This document shows, piece after piece, positions 39,733 through 49,903 of a stretch of 64,000 nucleotides of DNA. Under the pieces are notes generated by a model. That model made no database searches. It saw only the letters and a list, made by a program, of their open reading frames with translations, and had not been told where the DNA came from. The DNA lies in the NCBI GenBank assembly GCA_958295985.1, contig OY282432.1, forward strand, positions 310,001 through 374,000, in the 5' to 3' direction. Each line of letters begins with the position of its first letter. Position 1 is the stretch's first letter. Both the position numbers and the translations under genes were made by a program. Origin of the DNA: an uncultured Candidatus Binatia bacterium. Its GTDB lineage: Bacteria; Desulfobacterota; Binatia; UBA9968; JAJDTQ01.

Positions 39733-40662
39733 ATGTTGATCGATTGGCATTCACACCACACGGCGCCGGCGGTGGTGGACGCGTTTCGGCAGAAGGCCGG
39801 GAAGTCACCGAAGGTCGACGCTTACGATTCGGGCAACTTCGACAAGCGACTCGCCGAGCTGGACCAGGCGGGGATCGACTTCCAGCTCGTCTGTCAGGGA
39901 GCCAGCGAGGACGCGGACCAGCTCGAGGCGGGAGACGCCATCGAGGTGGCGCGCCTGTCCAACGACGTGCTGGCGGAGCGCATCGCCGGGCACACGGACC
40001 GGTTCGGCGGTATCACCGCCCTGTCGTTCAAGAACGTGAGGGAGTCGGTGGAGGAGATCGAGCGCATGGCCTCCCGTGGTTTCAGGGCGGTGCTCATCTA
40101 CCCGCGGGTGGACGGCGAGATGAAGGTGGACCTGCCGGAGATCGATCCCGTTTTCGCCAAGGTGGCCGAGTTGGACCTGCCCCTCTTCCTTCACGGCAGC
40201 GGAGGCGCCAAGGACCCCACGCTCGCGCGGCTGGAGGACGGCGGCGCCGGTGTCGCCTACAGTGTGCTGTCGGATGCCAGCGTGAACGAGTGCGTCATGC
40301 GCATGATCGCGGGCGGTGTCTTCGACCGTCATCCCAACCTCAAGGTGGTGATACGCAGCGGCGGCGGCGGCATCCCCCTCCTGGTCCAGAGGATGTCCTG
40401 GAAGCACAAGGGGGCCAAAGGCGACAGGCGCTACTCCGACATCTTCCTGGAGCACTTCCTCATCGACACGGCCAGCGTCAAGCCCGGCGCGCTGCCCTTC
40501 CTCACCGATGTGATGGGGTCCGGGGGCATCGTCTTCGGCTCGGATTATTGCGGCGGGTTGGGGCCCCTCACAAGGGCGCTCACGGTCGTGGACGAGCAAC
40601 GGAACGCGTCGGAGATCCGCTCCTGGACGGAGCGGAATTCCCGCGAGCTGCTGCACATGTAG
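39733..40662 (+). CDS. Amidohydrolase-2 (ACMSD-like) family protein
   Basis: A 309-residue TIM-barrel protein beginning MLIDWHSHHTAP, where the H-x-H metal motif replaces the more usual DxH spacing. LFLHGSGG near 150 supplies the metal His after beta-strand 5, HPNLKVVIRSGGGGIP near 200 is typical of the ACMSD branch, and VFGSDYCGG near 275 the late Asp. Such enzymes decarboxylate or hydrolyse ring or unsaturated acids. ATG 39733 has GGAGG 5 bases upstream. It diverges from the alpha/beta hydrolase-OCD operon. Confidence 0.85.
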   Translation: MLIDWHSHHTAPAVVDAFRQKAGKSPKVDAYDSGNFDKRLAELDQAGIDFQLVCQGASEDADQLEAGDAIEVARLSNDVLAERIAGHTDRFGGITALSFKNVRESVEEIERMASRGFRAVLIYPRVDGEMKVDLPEIDPVFAKVAELDLPLFLHGSGGAKDPTLARLEDGGAGVAYSVLSDASVNECVMRMIAGGVFDRHPNLKVVIRSGGGGIPLLVQRMSWKHKGAKGDRRYSDIFLEHFLIDTASVKPGALPFLTDVMGSGGIVFGSDYCGGLGPLTRALTVVDEQRNASEIRSWTERNSRELLHM

Positions 40663-40733
40663 CAGCCCGATCGTCAGTCCTTCACCCTGGCGACGAAGAT
40701 CCGAGGGTTCGGAGAAAGCTCGGGTGCGACCGC

Positions 40734-41120
40734 CTACTCCTTCCGCGTGGTCAGCTCGATCTTGTAGCCGTTGGGGTCCTCGATGAACGCGATGACCCCG
40801 CCGCCGTGCTTCATGGGACCCGCATCGCGCGTGATCTTGACTCCCTTCTTCCGCAGGTCGTCACAGGTGGCGTACACGTCGGGCACTCCGATGGCGATAT
40901 GGCCGAAACCGTCGCCCACGTCGTACTCGTGGGTGTCCCAGTTGTAGGTCAGCTCGATGACGGCGTTGTCGTCCTCGGAGCCGTACCCCACGAAACAGTT
41001 GGTGAAGCGGCCGGACTCATAGTCCTTCTTCTTCAAGACCTCCATCCCCAATCCGTCGCAATAGAAGTCGAGGCTTTCGTCCAGGTGCTTGACCCGAATC
41101 ATGGTGTGAACGATTCTCAT
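40734..41120 (-). CDS. gloA: Lactoylglutathione lyase (glyoxalase I) GloA
   Basis: A 128-residue vicinal-oxygen-chelate metalloenzyme converting the methylglyoxal-glutathione hemithioacetal to lactoylglutathione. Metal ligands fit the nickel-type enzyme: His5 (MRIVHTM), Glu in VIELTYNW near 56, His in GHIAIGV near 74 and Glu in YKIELTT near 123. It overlaps the phosphatase gene upstream by 4 bases (ATGA) and is the last gene of a ppiD-phosphatase-gloA run. Confidence 0.95.
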   Translation of the reverse strand: MRIVHTMIRVKHLDESLDFYCDGLGMEVLKKKDYESGRFTNCFVGYGSEDDNAVIELTYNWDTHEYDVGDGFGHIAIGVPDVYATCDDLRKKGVKITRDAGPMKHGGGVIAFIEDPNGYKIELTTRKE

Positions 41121-41755
41121 GGGATCCTCCCTTCTCGGGCTTGCTCGCCAATTTGTGAGGGGTCGGTCACCGCCTCCCGGATCTCCCAGCCGTTTGACCG
41201 CGTGAAGCTCACGTGGCTGAAGTCACAGGGTTTCAGATGAAAAGTGCGATACTCGTTCAGCGGCGTCCGGCTGATGCGGCACAATACGGAAAGGATGGGA
41301 AAACTGTGGCTGACCACGACGATGGTATCCCCGTCGTCGTGACTCTCGACGATGCGGTTGAGCGCGGACCAGACCCGGCGGTCCACGTCGAGCAACCGCT
41401 CTCCGCCCGGCAGGTCCACGGCCACGGGTTGCGAGCGCCACTGTTCGATCAGTCCCCCGAACCGCTCGCGGACCTCGACGAACGTGAGGCCTTCCATCTC
41501 GCCGTGGTCGAGCTCACGCAGGTCGGGCTCGATCTTCACGGCGACGTCATGGGGTCCGCCGACGATCTCGGCGGTTTGCCGGGCTCGCTGGAGGTCGCTG
41601 GAATAGACCGCATCGATACGGCGGCGGCTCAGGTGTTCGGCCACCTCGCTGGCCTGCCGGCGGCCGAGCTCGTTGAGCGCGATGTCCGAGCTCCCCTGGC
41701 ACCGGCCTTCCCGGTTCCAGCGGGTCTCGCCGTGACGTAACAAAAAGATCTGCAT
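41117..41755 (-). CDS. Histidine phosphatase (phosphoglycerate mutase-like)
   Basis: A 212-residue histidine phosphatase: LLRHGETRWN at residues 5-14 holds the phospho-accepting His, SSDLQRARQTAE near 52 and the acid ELDHGEMEGL near 82 follow, with the second His in VVVSHSF near 150. Candidates include cofactor-dependent mutase, alpha-ribazole phosphatase (CobC) or a general phosphatase; sequence alone does not decide. It starts 15 bases after ppiD and overlaps gloA. Confidence 0.9.
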   Translation of the reverse strand: MQIFLLRHGETRWNREGRCQGSSDIALNELGRRQASEVAEHLSRRRIDAVYSSDLQRARQTAEIVGGPHDVAVKIEPDLRELDHGEMEGLTFVEVRERFGGLIEQWRSQPVAVDLPGGERLLDVDRRVWSALNRIVESHDDGDTIVVVSHSFPILSVLCRISRTPLNEYRTFHLKPCDFSHVSFTRSNGWEIREAVTDPSQIGEQAREGRIP

Positions 41756-41770
41756 GGGAAGGGCGGCGCG

Positions 41771-43672
41771 TCAGATGAATTCCGGATGGATCTCTATCAC
41801 GGCGTTGGCCTTCAGGTTCTCGATCAACCTCCTGAACGCGCGCTGCCGCTTCTCTGCCCGTATCTGCTGCGTCAGGTCCTCCTTCTCCTTGACGAGGCCG
41901 GCCGGGTCGGCATCCATGGTCTTCCTCAGCACCATGACGTAAACCGTGTCGTCCCGGAGGTAGGCGGTCTCCACCACCGGTTTCTCCTCCGTCACCGTGA
42001 GCCGTCCCAGTGGCAGCGGGAGAATCCCGATCTCGGGGATCTCGGCCTGCCCGCGCGGAAACAGTCCGGTGTCCTCCACGTCGAGCCCATCGGCTGCCGC
42101 CACCCTGGCCAGATCCGGCGCTTCCCTGAGCTCCGCAAGGAGGTCTTCGCCCTTCTTGCGGGCCAGCTCTCGCGCCCTCCTCCGGGTGAGGGTCTCGGTG
42201 ATCCCGTCCTTCACGTCCTCCAGGGGCGGGACCACGGGTTCTATCCTCTCGGCGCCCTCCATCAGGTACAACACGTCGGGCGCCGCGATGATGGCCCCTA
42301 CCTGATCCGGCTTGAGGGACAGGGCCACGCGGTAGAAGTCCTCCACGTCGCCGATCTCGTCAAGCGTCTCACCCGCGCTGAACCGTCTCGTTTCCGACAA
42401 CGCGATCCCCCGTTTCGGGGCGACCTCGGCCAGCCGCGAACCGTCAAGCGCCCTTTCGCGGTCCTCCTCCGCCGCCCGCGCCGCCCTGGCCGCGCCGCGT
42501 TCACGCTTGAGCGCCTCGACGATCTCCTCCCTCACCTCATCGAGCTCCACGACCCCTTCCTCCTGTTTTTCCACCGCCTTCAACAGGTGCAGCCCTAACG
42601 CGCTTTCGACGACCTCGCTCACCTCGCCCGGCTTCAGGACGAAGAGCGCCTCATCCAGCGCCGCCACCAGTTGACCCCTGCCCACAAAGCCCATGTCGCC
42701 GCCCTGCGCGGCGCTCTCGTCCCTGGAGTGCTGCCTGGCCAACTCGGCGAAGTCCGCGCCTTCACGGGCCTGCTTCAGAACCTCTTCCAGTTGCTGGCGC
42801 GCCGCCGCCTTGCCTTCCGGCGTCGTACCTTCTTCCGGCGCCGGGACGAAGATCTGGCTGAACTTCACCGCCTCCCGCCTGCGGAACCGGCGGTCACGGT
42901 AGACGTCGTAGTAGGCCCGCACGTCCTGGTCCGAGACCTCGATATCGGCCGCAAAGTCTTCCACGCGATACGCCAGGTACCGTGCCTTGACCTTGAGCGG
43001 TTCCCGCAACAGCGCGCCGTTGCCGTCGTAGTAGGCCTTGATCTCCCCGTCCTCGACCTTGATGCCCTGGAGAAAATCGTCGGTCTTGAGACGGACGAAA
43101 TTCAGCGCGATCTCCTGGTTGTCCACCCGATAACGTCGTTCGACCTCGTCGGCCGTGACCGGGATGGAGTCCTGGATCAGATCCTGGAGTTTCTGGATCG
43201 CCAAGGCCTCGCGCTGCCGCGCCTCGAACTCTCCCGGAGTCAGCCCCTGTCCGCGAAGCGCCTGCTCGTAGATATTCTTGTTGAACTGGCCCGCAGCCTG
43301 GAACGCCGGGTTGCGCGCGATTCCCTGCACCAGCTCCTCATCGGTGACCTGAAGCCCCAGCTCTTGAGCCGCCTGCAACAACAACCGTTGCTGGATCAGC
43401 TCCTCCAGCAACTGGCCCCTGAGATTGAGCGCCTCGATGTCGGCGGGAGAGAGCCGTCCCCCGGCCAGTTGCCGGTAGGTCTGCAGCATCCTGTAGTATT
43501 GGCCCTCGAGCTCCGTGTAGGTGATCTTGTCCCCGTTCACCTCCGCGATGGTGACCACCTGCTCCTGTCCTCCCTGGGGACCCACGCCGACCATGACGAA
43601 CGCCAACACACCGACCCCAAGCAAGAGCAGCACCAACCACGACCGTTTTCTCTTCCGTATCACGTCAAGCAT
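41771..43672 (-). CDS. ppiD: PpiD-type periplasmic folding factor (SurA-N/parvulin)
   Basis: A 633-residue inner-membrane-anchored protein: TM at about 13-32, SurA-N-type helical region to about 190 (RGQLLEELIQQRLLLQAAQELG), a parvulin domain at about 265-365 (KFSQIFVPAPEEG, QHSRDESAAQGGDMGFVGRG, LGLHLLKAVEKQEE) and a second, degenerate rotamase-like region to the end. PpiD assists outer-membrane and secreted protein folding at the Sec exit. It is divergent from mreB across a 242-base gap whose promoters I could not fix. Confidence 0.92.
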   Translation of the reverse strand: MLDVIRKRKRSWLVLLLLGVGVLAFVMVGVGPQGGQEQVVTIAEVNGDKITYTELEGQYYRMLQTYRQLAGGRLSPADIEALNLRGQLLEELIQQRLLLQAAQELGLQVTDEELVQGIARNPAFQAAGQFNKNIYEQALRGQGLTPGEFEARQREALAIQKLQDLIQDSIPVTADEVERRYRVDNQEIALNFVRLKTDDFLQGIKVEDGEIKAYYDGNGALLREPLKVKARYLAYRVEDFAADIEVSDQDVRAYYDVYRDRRFRRREAVKFSQIFVPAPEEGTTPEGKAAARQQLEEVLKQAREGADFAELARQHSRDESAAQGGDMGFVGRGQLVAALDEALFVLKPGEVSEVVESALGLHLLKAVEKQEEGVVELDEVREEIVEALKRERGAARAARAAEEDRERALDGSRLAEVAPKRGIALSETRRFSAGETLDEIGDVEDFYRVALSLKPDQVGAIIAAPDVLYLMEGAERIEPVVPPLEDVKDGITETLTRRRARELARKKGEDLLAELREAPDLARVAAADGLDVEDTGLFPRGQAEIPEIGILPLPLGRLTVTEEKPVVETAYLRDDTVYVMVLRKTMDADPAGLVKEKEDLTQQIRAEKRQRAFRRLIENLKANAVIEIHPEFI

Positions 43673-43863
43673 ATTCGAAACTCTCCTCGGAGCACCGCAA
43701 CCTGTTCGGCAAACTCGTTTGCGATCTGTCCGGCGCGCGGCAGAAATACGAACCCGGGCTCATTATAGGTAGCCCTGGTGCCGAAGTGAAGGGCAGCGGC
43801 ACTGCCGCAGCGGCCAACGCCTCCTTACCCTTGCAGTTTGTTGTACTACGGGTTGACTTCTGA

Positions 43864-44952
<1,089 letters not shown>

Positions 44953-44967
44953 AAGGAGAGGCTGAAC

Positions 44968-45951
44968 TTGCCCGCAGCCAGGACGGGGAGAACTGCGGAC
45001 TCGCCCCGGTCAACGCAGCATCCCTCTGGAAACCGCCAGCCGGACACCCGCTCGAGCACAGCCGGGTTTCTGGCCATCACGGTACTTCGCCGGTATCGGA
45101 TACCGATCCACTGCCTGTGCGCTCTGGCCCTGGCGTTCTACGTCGTAACCGTCTCATCCACCGCTCCTGACAAGGAGGACCCGGTTACCAGGGTCCTGTC
45201 GCAATCCGTGAGACCGCTGCAGATGTCACTCCACGCCCTGGGCGCGGCGATGCGCAACCTGCAACTCAACTACGTGGCCTTCAAGGACCTCTGGAACGAG
45301 AACCAGGCCCTGAAGGAACAGATCGCCGTGCTGGAGGCCGAACGCAATCGACTCTTCGAAGCCAAGCTCGCCAACGTTCGCCTGACCGAGCTGCTGGAGA
45401 TCAAAACGCGGATATTGAGGGAATCCGTGGCGGCCACGGTGATCAGCAACAGCCCCAGCAGTTGGTTTCGCACCGTCACGGTAGGCAAGGGCGGGCGTGC
45501 GGGCATCCATCAGGGCATGGCGGTCATCACACCGAGGGGCGTCGTCGGCAGGGTCGTGTCCGTGGAAGACGACACCGCCAAGGTGATGCTGTTGACGGAC
45601 CACAAGAGCGGGCTCGACATCGTCACGCAACGGACCCGGGTGCGCGGCATCGTCTCCGGGTCGGTGGACGGAGAGCCCATCGTGAAGTACATGGGCCGTA
45701 ACGAGGACGTCCGTCCCGGCGACAGACTGATCACCTCGGGGCTGGACGGGACGTTTCCCAAGGGACTTCTGGTCGGCACCATCGTCAACGTCGAGGATGA
45801 CGGTCCCGGGCTTTTCCAGCGGGTTCGCGTCGCGCTGGCGGTGGATCCGTTGGTGATGGAAGAGGTGCTTTTCATCTCCGACAAACCCAGACCCGCGGTT
45901 TCCTCCGCATCCAGGGAGGACGGGGAGAAAACGCTTCCGGTTATGCCATGA
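44968..45951 (+). CDS. mreC: Rod-shape protein MreC
   Basis: A 327-residue bitopic protein: basic, proline-rich cytoplasmic N-terminus, TM near 50-66, coiled coil at about 105-135 (WNENQALKEQIAVLEAERNR), then the periplasmic beta domain (VGKGGRAGIHQGMAVITPRG, GDRLITSGLDGTFPKGLLVG). It links MreB to PBP2. The start is a TTG at 44968 with AAAGGAG 9 bases before it; no in-frame ATG precedes the TM segment. mreD overlaps its stop by 4 bases. Confidence 0.95.
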   Translation: MPAARTGRTADSPRSTQHPSGNRQPDTRSSTAGFLAITVLRRYRIPIHCLCALALAFYVVTVSSTAPDKEDPVTRVLSQSVRPLQMSLHALGAAMRNLQLNYVAFKDLWNENQALKEQIAVLEAERNRLFEAKLANVRLTELLEIKTRILRESVAATVISNSPSSWFRTVTVGKGGRAGIHQGMAVITPRGVVGRVVSVEDDTAKVMLLTDHKSGLDIVTQRTRVRGIVSGSVDGEPIVKYMGRNEDVRPGDRLITSGLDGTFPKGLLVGTIVNVEDDGPGLFQRVRVALAVDPLVMEEVLFISDKPRPAVSSASREDGEKTLPVMP

Positions 45952-46475
45952 ACGTCTCCCTGGTCTTGTTCGGCATCGGCCTGGTCTTCGTTGTCCTGCA
46001 GTCCACGTTCCTGCACCTCGCAAGCTGGACGACGCCCATCATCCCCGACCTGACCCTGATCCTCTGCGTCTATTGGGCGCTCAACCGCCCACGAGTAGAG
46101 GCCGTTTGGGCGACGTTTCTGCTGGGATACGCCATCGACATCCTGTCGAGTCCTCAACCGGGCTTGAACGCCCTGGCCTTCTCCGCCGTCTTTCTGGTGG
46201 TATACGTCGTCTTCCGCTACATATGGGCCAACGGCCCCCTGGTCAGCGCTGTGACCGTATTCGTGGCCGTATGGCTGAAAGTCGGCACGCTGATCGTCAT
46301 TTCCCCGCTGTTCGAGCTGTCCGCGGGTAGTTGGGTCGTCGTCGCCGACGCCATCTTGCGGGAAGCCCTCTTCTCTGCCTGTATCGCACCCTTGCTGTTC
46401 CTGATGCTTCGCTCCATCCAGACCCGCATGGAGACCGTGAAAAAACCGTCTTCTCTCGTCAATGCTTCCTCGTAG
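45948..46475 (+). CDS. mreD: Rod-shape protein MreD
   Basis: A 175-residue integral membrane protein with five to six helices, including VSLVLFGIGLVFVVLQSTFL at the N-terminus and the MreD-type ATFLLGYAIDILSSPQPGLNA near 60. It starts with ATGA overlapping the mreC stop, and its end overlaps the mrdA start by 14 bases. Part of the elongasome with MreBC and PBP2-RodA. Confidence 0.93.
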   Translation: MNVSLVLFGIGLVFVVLQSTFLHLASWTTPIIPDLTLILCVYWALNRPRVEAVWATFLLGYAIDILSSPQPGLNALAFSAVFLVVYVVFRYIWANGPLVSAVTVFVAVWLKVGTLIVISPLFELSAGSWVVVADAILREALFSACIAPLLFLMLRSIQTRMETVKKPSSLVNASS

Positions 46476-48345
46476 GCCCACCTCTCGTACTCTGACGGAG
46501 TTTCGAGGGCGAATACGCATCCTCGGGCTGTTGATCCTGTTGATTTTCGCCTTCCTGACGTACCGCCTGTGGACCCTCCAGATCCTGCAAGGCAAGCGTT
46601 ACACCGTCATGTCCGAACACAACCGGATCCGGCTGGAACCCGTCCCCGCCGTCCGCGGCATGGTGTTCGACCGGAAACACCGGTTGCTGATCAACAGCCG
46701 CCCGTCCTTTGACGTGCGGTATCTGGCCAACGATTCGCAAGACCGGGAAACCACCCTGCGGCGCCTTGCGGACATGGTCGAGGGCGACGAGGAGCGGTTC
46801 CTCGAAGCCGTCCACCACAGCAAGGGACCGAGAGGCGTCACGCTCATCCGCGACGTGGATTGGCCGTCCGTGGTGGCCGTGGAGACCCATCGACTGGATC
46901 TGCCGGGGGTGTACGTCAGCGTCAGAGCCCGGCGCAGCTATCTGACCGACGAGATGACGGCCCACGTGCTCGGCTACCTGGGGGAGATCAACACCGAGCA
47001 ATTGCAGCAGTTTCGCAGAAGGGGCTACCGGCGCGGAGACGAGATCGGACAGGCCGGCCTCGAGAAGAGATGGGAACGGCATCTGGCCGGCCGTAGCGGA
47101 GGCGAAAAGGTGGAGGTCGACGCGACCGGCCGCAAGGTGCGCGTCATCGACCGGATCAAGGCCACCCCCGGACACAACGTGGTGTTGACCCTCGACATGG
47201 ACATCCAGCAAGTGGCGTACCGGGCGTTGAAGGACAAGGAAGGCGCCATCGTCGTCCTCGACGTGGATACCGGCGCCGTCCTTGCCCTGGTGAGCACTCC
47301 CGCGTTCGACCCCAACTCGTTTGCGCGGGGCATGACGCCCGGGGAGTGGCATCAACTGGCGGACGACGACGAAACGCCGCTGCACAACAGGGCGTTGCAG
47401 GGGCACTTCCCGCCGGGCTCGACGTTCAAGATCGTCACCGCCCTGGCCGCATTGCAGGAAGGAGTCATCTCTCCTGATCAACGGCTGTTCTGCAACGGCT
47501 CGTACCAGGTGGGCAATCGCGTTCTACGGGATTGGAAGAAGTACGGGCACGGCCATGTTGCCATGCACCAGGCCCTGGTGCAGTCGTGCGACGTCTACTT
47601 CTACCAGTTGGCCCAACGGCTCGGCGTCGACAAGATCGCCAAACACGCGCGGCGTTTCGGATTCGGCGCACCCACGGGCATCGAGATCGACGGCGAAAGC
47701 GGCGGGTTGGTTCCCGACCGGGCGTGGAAGCGGCGCCGTTTCGGCGTCCGCTGGTATCCCGGCGAAACCCCCCTCGTGGCCATCGGGCAGGGGTACCTCG
47801 GCGTGACGCCGCTGCAGATGGCAAGTCTGGCCGCCACCGTGGCCAACGGGGGGACGGTGTATCGCCCCTGGTTCGTGAAGCAGGTTCTTTCGCCCGACGG
47901 CGAGGTCATGGAAGAATATGGCCCGGTCCGTACCGGCACTGTGAAGCTGCAAGAAGAAAACCTGGCCGTCGTACGCAAGGCGCTCTTCGACGTGGTCCAC
48001 GGAAGGAAAGGGACGGGCAAGCGGGCGCGCTCGGATATCGTCGAAATTGCCGGAAAGACCGGCACCGCCCAGGTGGTCGAGATGCGTGGGGAAGCCGTCA
48101 AGAGCGAAGACCTGCCGTACGTAGTCAGGGATCACGCGTGGTTCGTGGCCTACGCTCCGGCTCGGAATGCCGAGATCGCCGTTGCCACCCTCGTGGAGCA
48201 CGGCGGACATGGCGGCGCCACGGCTGCGCCCATCACCCGGGAGATCATCGAAGCCTATTTTCGCCTTCAAGAGGATGAGGTGGAAGACCCTGAAGGGACG
48301 CACGGTCCGCTGGCGGTCTCGACCGGCGGCAGGCCCCAAGGGTAA
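46462..48345 (+). CDS. mrdA: Elongation transpeptidase PBP2 (MrdA)
   Basis: A 627-residue class B penicillin-binding protein: TM at about 18-38, pedestal domain to about 240, then the transpeptidase domain with STFK (Ser320), SCD near 377 and KTGTAQ near 533, the three active-site motifs. It cross-links peptidoglycan during side-wall growth, together with the RodA polymerase encoded 3 bases downstream. The last 30 or so residues are an acidic, low-complexity tail. Confidence 0.97.
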   Translation: MLPRRPTSRTLTEFRGRIRILGLLILLIFAFLTYRLWTLQILQGKRYTVMSEHNRIRLEPVPAVRGMVFDRKHRLLINSRPSFDVRYLANDSQDRETTLRRLADMVEGDEERFLEAVHHSKGPRGVTLIRDVDWPSVVAVETHRLDLPGVYVSVRARRSYLTDEMTAHVLGYLGEINTEQLQQFRRRGYRRGDEIGQAGLEKRWERHLAGRSGGEKVEVDATGRKVRVIDRIKATPGHNVVLTLDMDIQQVAYRALKDKEGAIVVLDVDTGAVLALVSTPAFDPNSFARGMTPGEWHQLADDDETPLHNRALQGHFPPGSTFKIVTALAALQEGVISPDQRLFCNGSYQVGNRVLRDWKKYGHGHVAMHQALVQSCDVYFYQLAQRLGVDKIAKHARRFGFGAPTGIEIDGESGGLVPDRAWKRRRFGVRWYPGETPLVAIGQGYLGVTPLQMASLAATVANGGTVYRPWFVKQVLSPDGEVMEEYGPVRTGTVKLQEENLAVVRKALFDVVHGRKGTGKRARSDIVEIAGKTGTAQVVEMRGEAVKSEDLPYVVRDHAWFVAYAPARNAEIAVATLVEHGGHGGATAAPITREIIEAYFRLQEDEVEDPEGTHGPLAVSTGGRPQG

Positions 48346-48348
48346 ACC

Positions 48349-49449
48349 ATGCAGATCGACCGCCGGCTCGTGTCCAGCTTCGACTGGCCCCTGTTCGTCC
48401 TGTCCATCGGGCTGGCCCTGCTGGGTATCATGACCATCTATAGCGCCACGTGCAGCGCCGACGAGGAGTGCTCGCGCTATCTGGCCACCCGGCAATCCTA
48501 CTGGCTCGTCATCGGCCTGGTGCTGATGGTCGCGACCTTTTCCGTGGATTATCAGCGCTTGAACCGCTGGGCCTATCCGGTCTACGTCACGGTGGTCATC
48601 CTCCTCGCCCTGGTGCTGGTCATGGGCATCACCAGCGGAGGTTCTCAACGATGGCTGGACCTGAGGTTCTTCTCGTTCCAGCCCTCGGAGCTCGCCAAGC
48701 TCATGCTCGTGCTCGTGCTGGCCAAGACGCTGTGCTACTACGAGCCCGGATATTCCCTCACGGCTCTAGGGGTGCCGCTGATGCTGTGTGCACCGGTGCT
48801 GGCGCTGGTGCTGCTGCAGCCGGACCTGGGGACGGCCGTGCTGATCTTTCTCATCGCCATGGTGGTCGTGGTCATGTCCGGACTGCGCTTGCGGTCCCTG
48901 CTCTACTTCACCCTTGCCGCCGTTGCCGCCCTGCCGGTGGGTTGGCAGTTTCTGAAGCCGTATCAGAAAACCCGCATCTGGACCTTCATGAATCCGGAGT
49001 CGGACCCTCTCGGCGCCGGCTATCACGTCGTCCAGTCCAAGATCGCCATCGGCTCGGGGCGTCTTTGGGGAAAGGGGTATCTCCAGGGCAGCCAGAACCG
49101 GCTGGAGTTCCTCCCGGAGCAGCATACGGATTTCATCTTCTCCGTATTTGCCGAAGAATGGGGGTTCTCGGGCTGCGTGCTGTTGCTGGCGGGGTATGCG
49201 TTGCTGATCCTGCTCGCGCTCCGGGCGGTGCGGCGGGCTCAAGACCGTTTCGGAGTGCTATTGGCCGCGGGAATGACCGCCATTCTGTTCTGGCAGACCA
49301 CCATCAACATCGGCATGGTGACCGGCCTCCTGCCCGTGGTGGGGATTCCATTGCCGCTCATCAGCTATGGCGGATCGTCCCTGGTTACGAGCCTGGTGGC
49401 GGTGGGCCTGCTGATCAGCATCAGCATGAGACGCAACACGCGGCCGTAG
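48349..49449 (+). CDS. rodA: Peptidoglycan glycosyltransferase RodA (MrdB)
   Basis: A 366-residue SEDS polymerase with about ten membrane helices. Family segments include GGSQRWLDLRFFSFQPSELA near 105, LQPDLGTAVLIFLIAM near 155 and LLPVVGIPLPLISYGGSSL near 330. It polymerises lipid II with PBP2. The TAG stop codon is contributed by the edge of a dispersed palindrome that begins inside it (CCG TAG GGGCGGG), so the last residues (RRNTRP) may have been set by insertion of that repeat. Confidence 0.97.
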   Translation: MQIDRRLVSSFDWPLFVLSIGLALLGIMTIYSATCSADEECSRYLATRQSYWLVIGLVLMVATFSVDYQRLNRWAYPVYVTVVILLALVLVMGITSGGSQRWLDLRFFSFQPSELAKLMLVLVLAKTLCYYEPGYSLTALGVPLMLCAPVLALVLLQPDLGTAVLIFLIAMVVVVMSGLRLRSLLYFTLAAVAALPVGWQFLKPYQKTRIWTFMNPESDPLGAGYHVVQSKIAIGSGRLWGKGYLQGSQNRLEFLPEQHTDFIFSVFAEEWGFSGCVLLLAGYALLILLALRAVRRAQDRFGVLLAAGMTAILFWQTTINIGMVTGLLPVVGIPLPLISYGGSSLVTSLVAVGLLISISMRRNTRP

Positions 49450-49470
49450 GGGCGGGTTTCGAACCCGCCC
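49450..49470. repeat. Dispersed palindrome, copy 2 (abuts rodA stop)
   Basis: GGGCGGGTT-TCG-AACCCGCCC, a 9-bp perfect inverted repeat beginning immediately after the first bases of the rodA TAG. It lies between convergent rodA and trxA and may act as a transcription barrier. Confidence 0.9.
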
Positions 49471-49495
49471 GTGCCCGCATCGCGCCGTGGGACCT

Positions 49496-49819
49496 TCAGC
49501 CCAGGGCCTTGTCGATCTCGCTCACCAGTCTGGCTTTGGGAGCCGCGCCCACGATCTGGCCCGAGAGGCCGCCCTCCTTGAAGATCATCAGGTTCGGGAT
49601 CCCCCGCACGCCGTAGCGGCCGGGTGTTTCCGGGTTCTCGTCGACGTTGATCTTCACCACCTTGAGCTTGCCGTCATACTCCCGCGCAAGCTCTTCCAGC
49701 ACCGGCGCGATGGATTTGCACGGGCCGCACCAGGGAGCCCAGAAATCCACCAACACGGGCATGGACGCGCGAATGACCTCTGCTTCGAACTCGTTGTCCG
49801 CTACGTGGGATATGTCCAT
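49496..49819 (-). CDS. trxA: Thioredoxin TrxA
   Basis: A 107-residue thioredoxin with the active site [13 protein letters not shown] at about 27-39, the cis-Pro GIPNLMIF near 73 and the standard length. It reduces cytoplasmic disulfides. The much longer open frame on this strand through pepA is not coding beyond this ATG at 49819. Between it and pepA lies another palindrome copy; the two flanking copies suggest the segment is bounded by repeats. Confidence 0.96.
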   Translation of the reverse strand: MDISHVADNEFEAEVIRASMPVLVDFWAPWCGPCKSIAPVLEELAREYDGKLKVVKINVDENPETPGRYGVRGIPNLMIFKEGGLSGQIVGAAPKARLVSEIDKALG

Positions 49820-49880
49820 CGAGACGCGTCTCCCTTTCCAAGCGCTCTCGGCGAGGGCAGGATGCCCTCGCACCCTGGCA

Positions 49881-49903
49881 GGGGCGGGTTTCAAACCCGC
49901 CCC
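49881..49903. repeat. Dispersed palindrome, copy 3 (abuts pepA stop)
   Basis: GGGGCGGGTTT-C-AAACCCGCCCC, an 11-bp perfect inverted repeat. Its right edge CCCCTAC supplies the TAG stop of pepA on the minus strand (49903-49905). Confidence 0.92.
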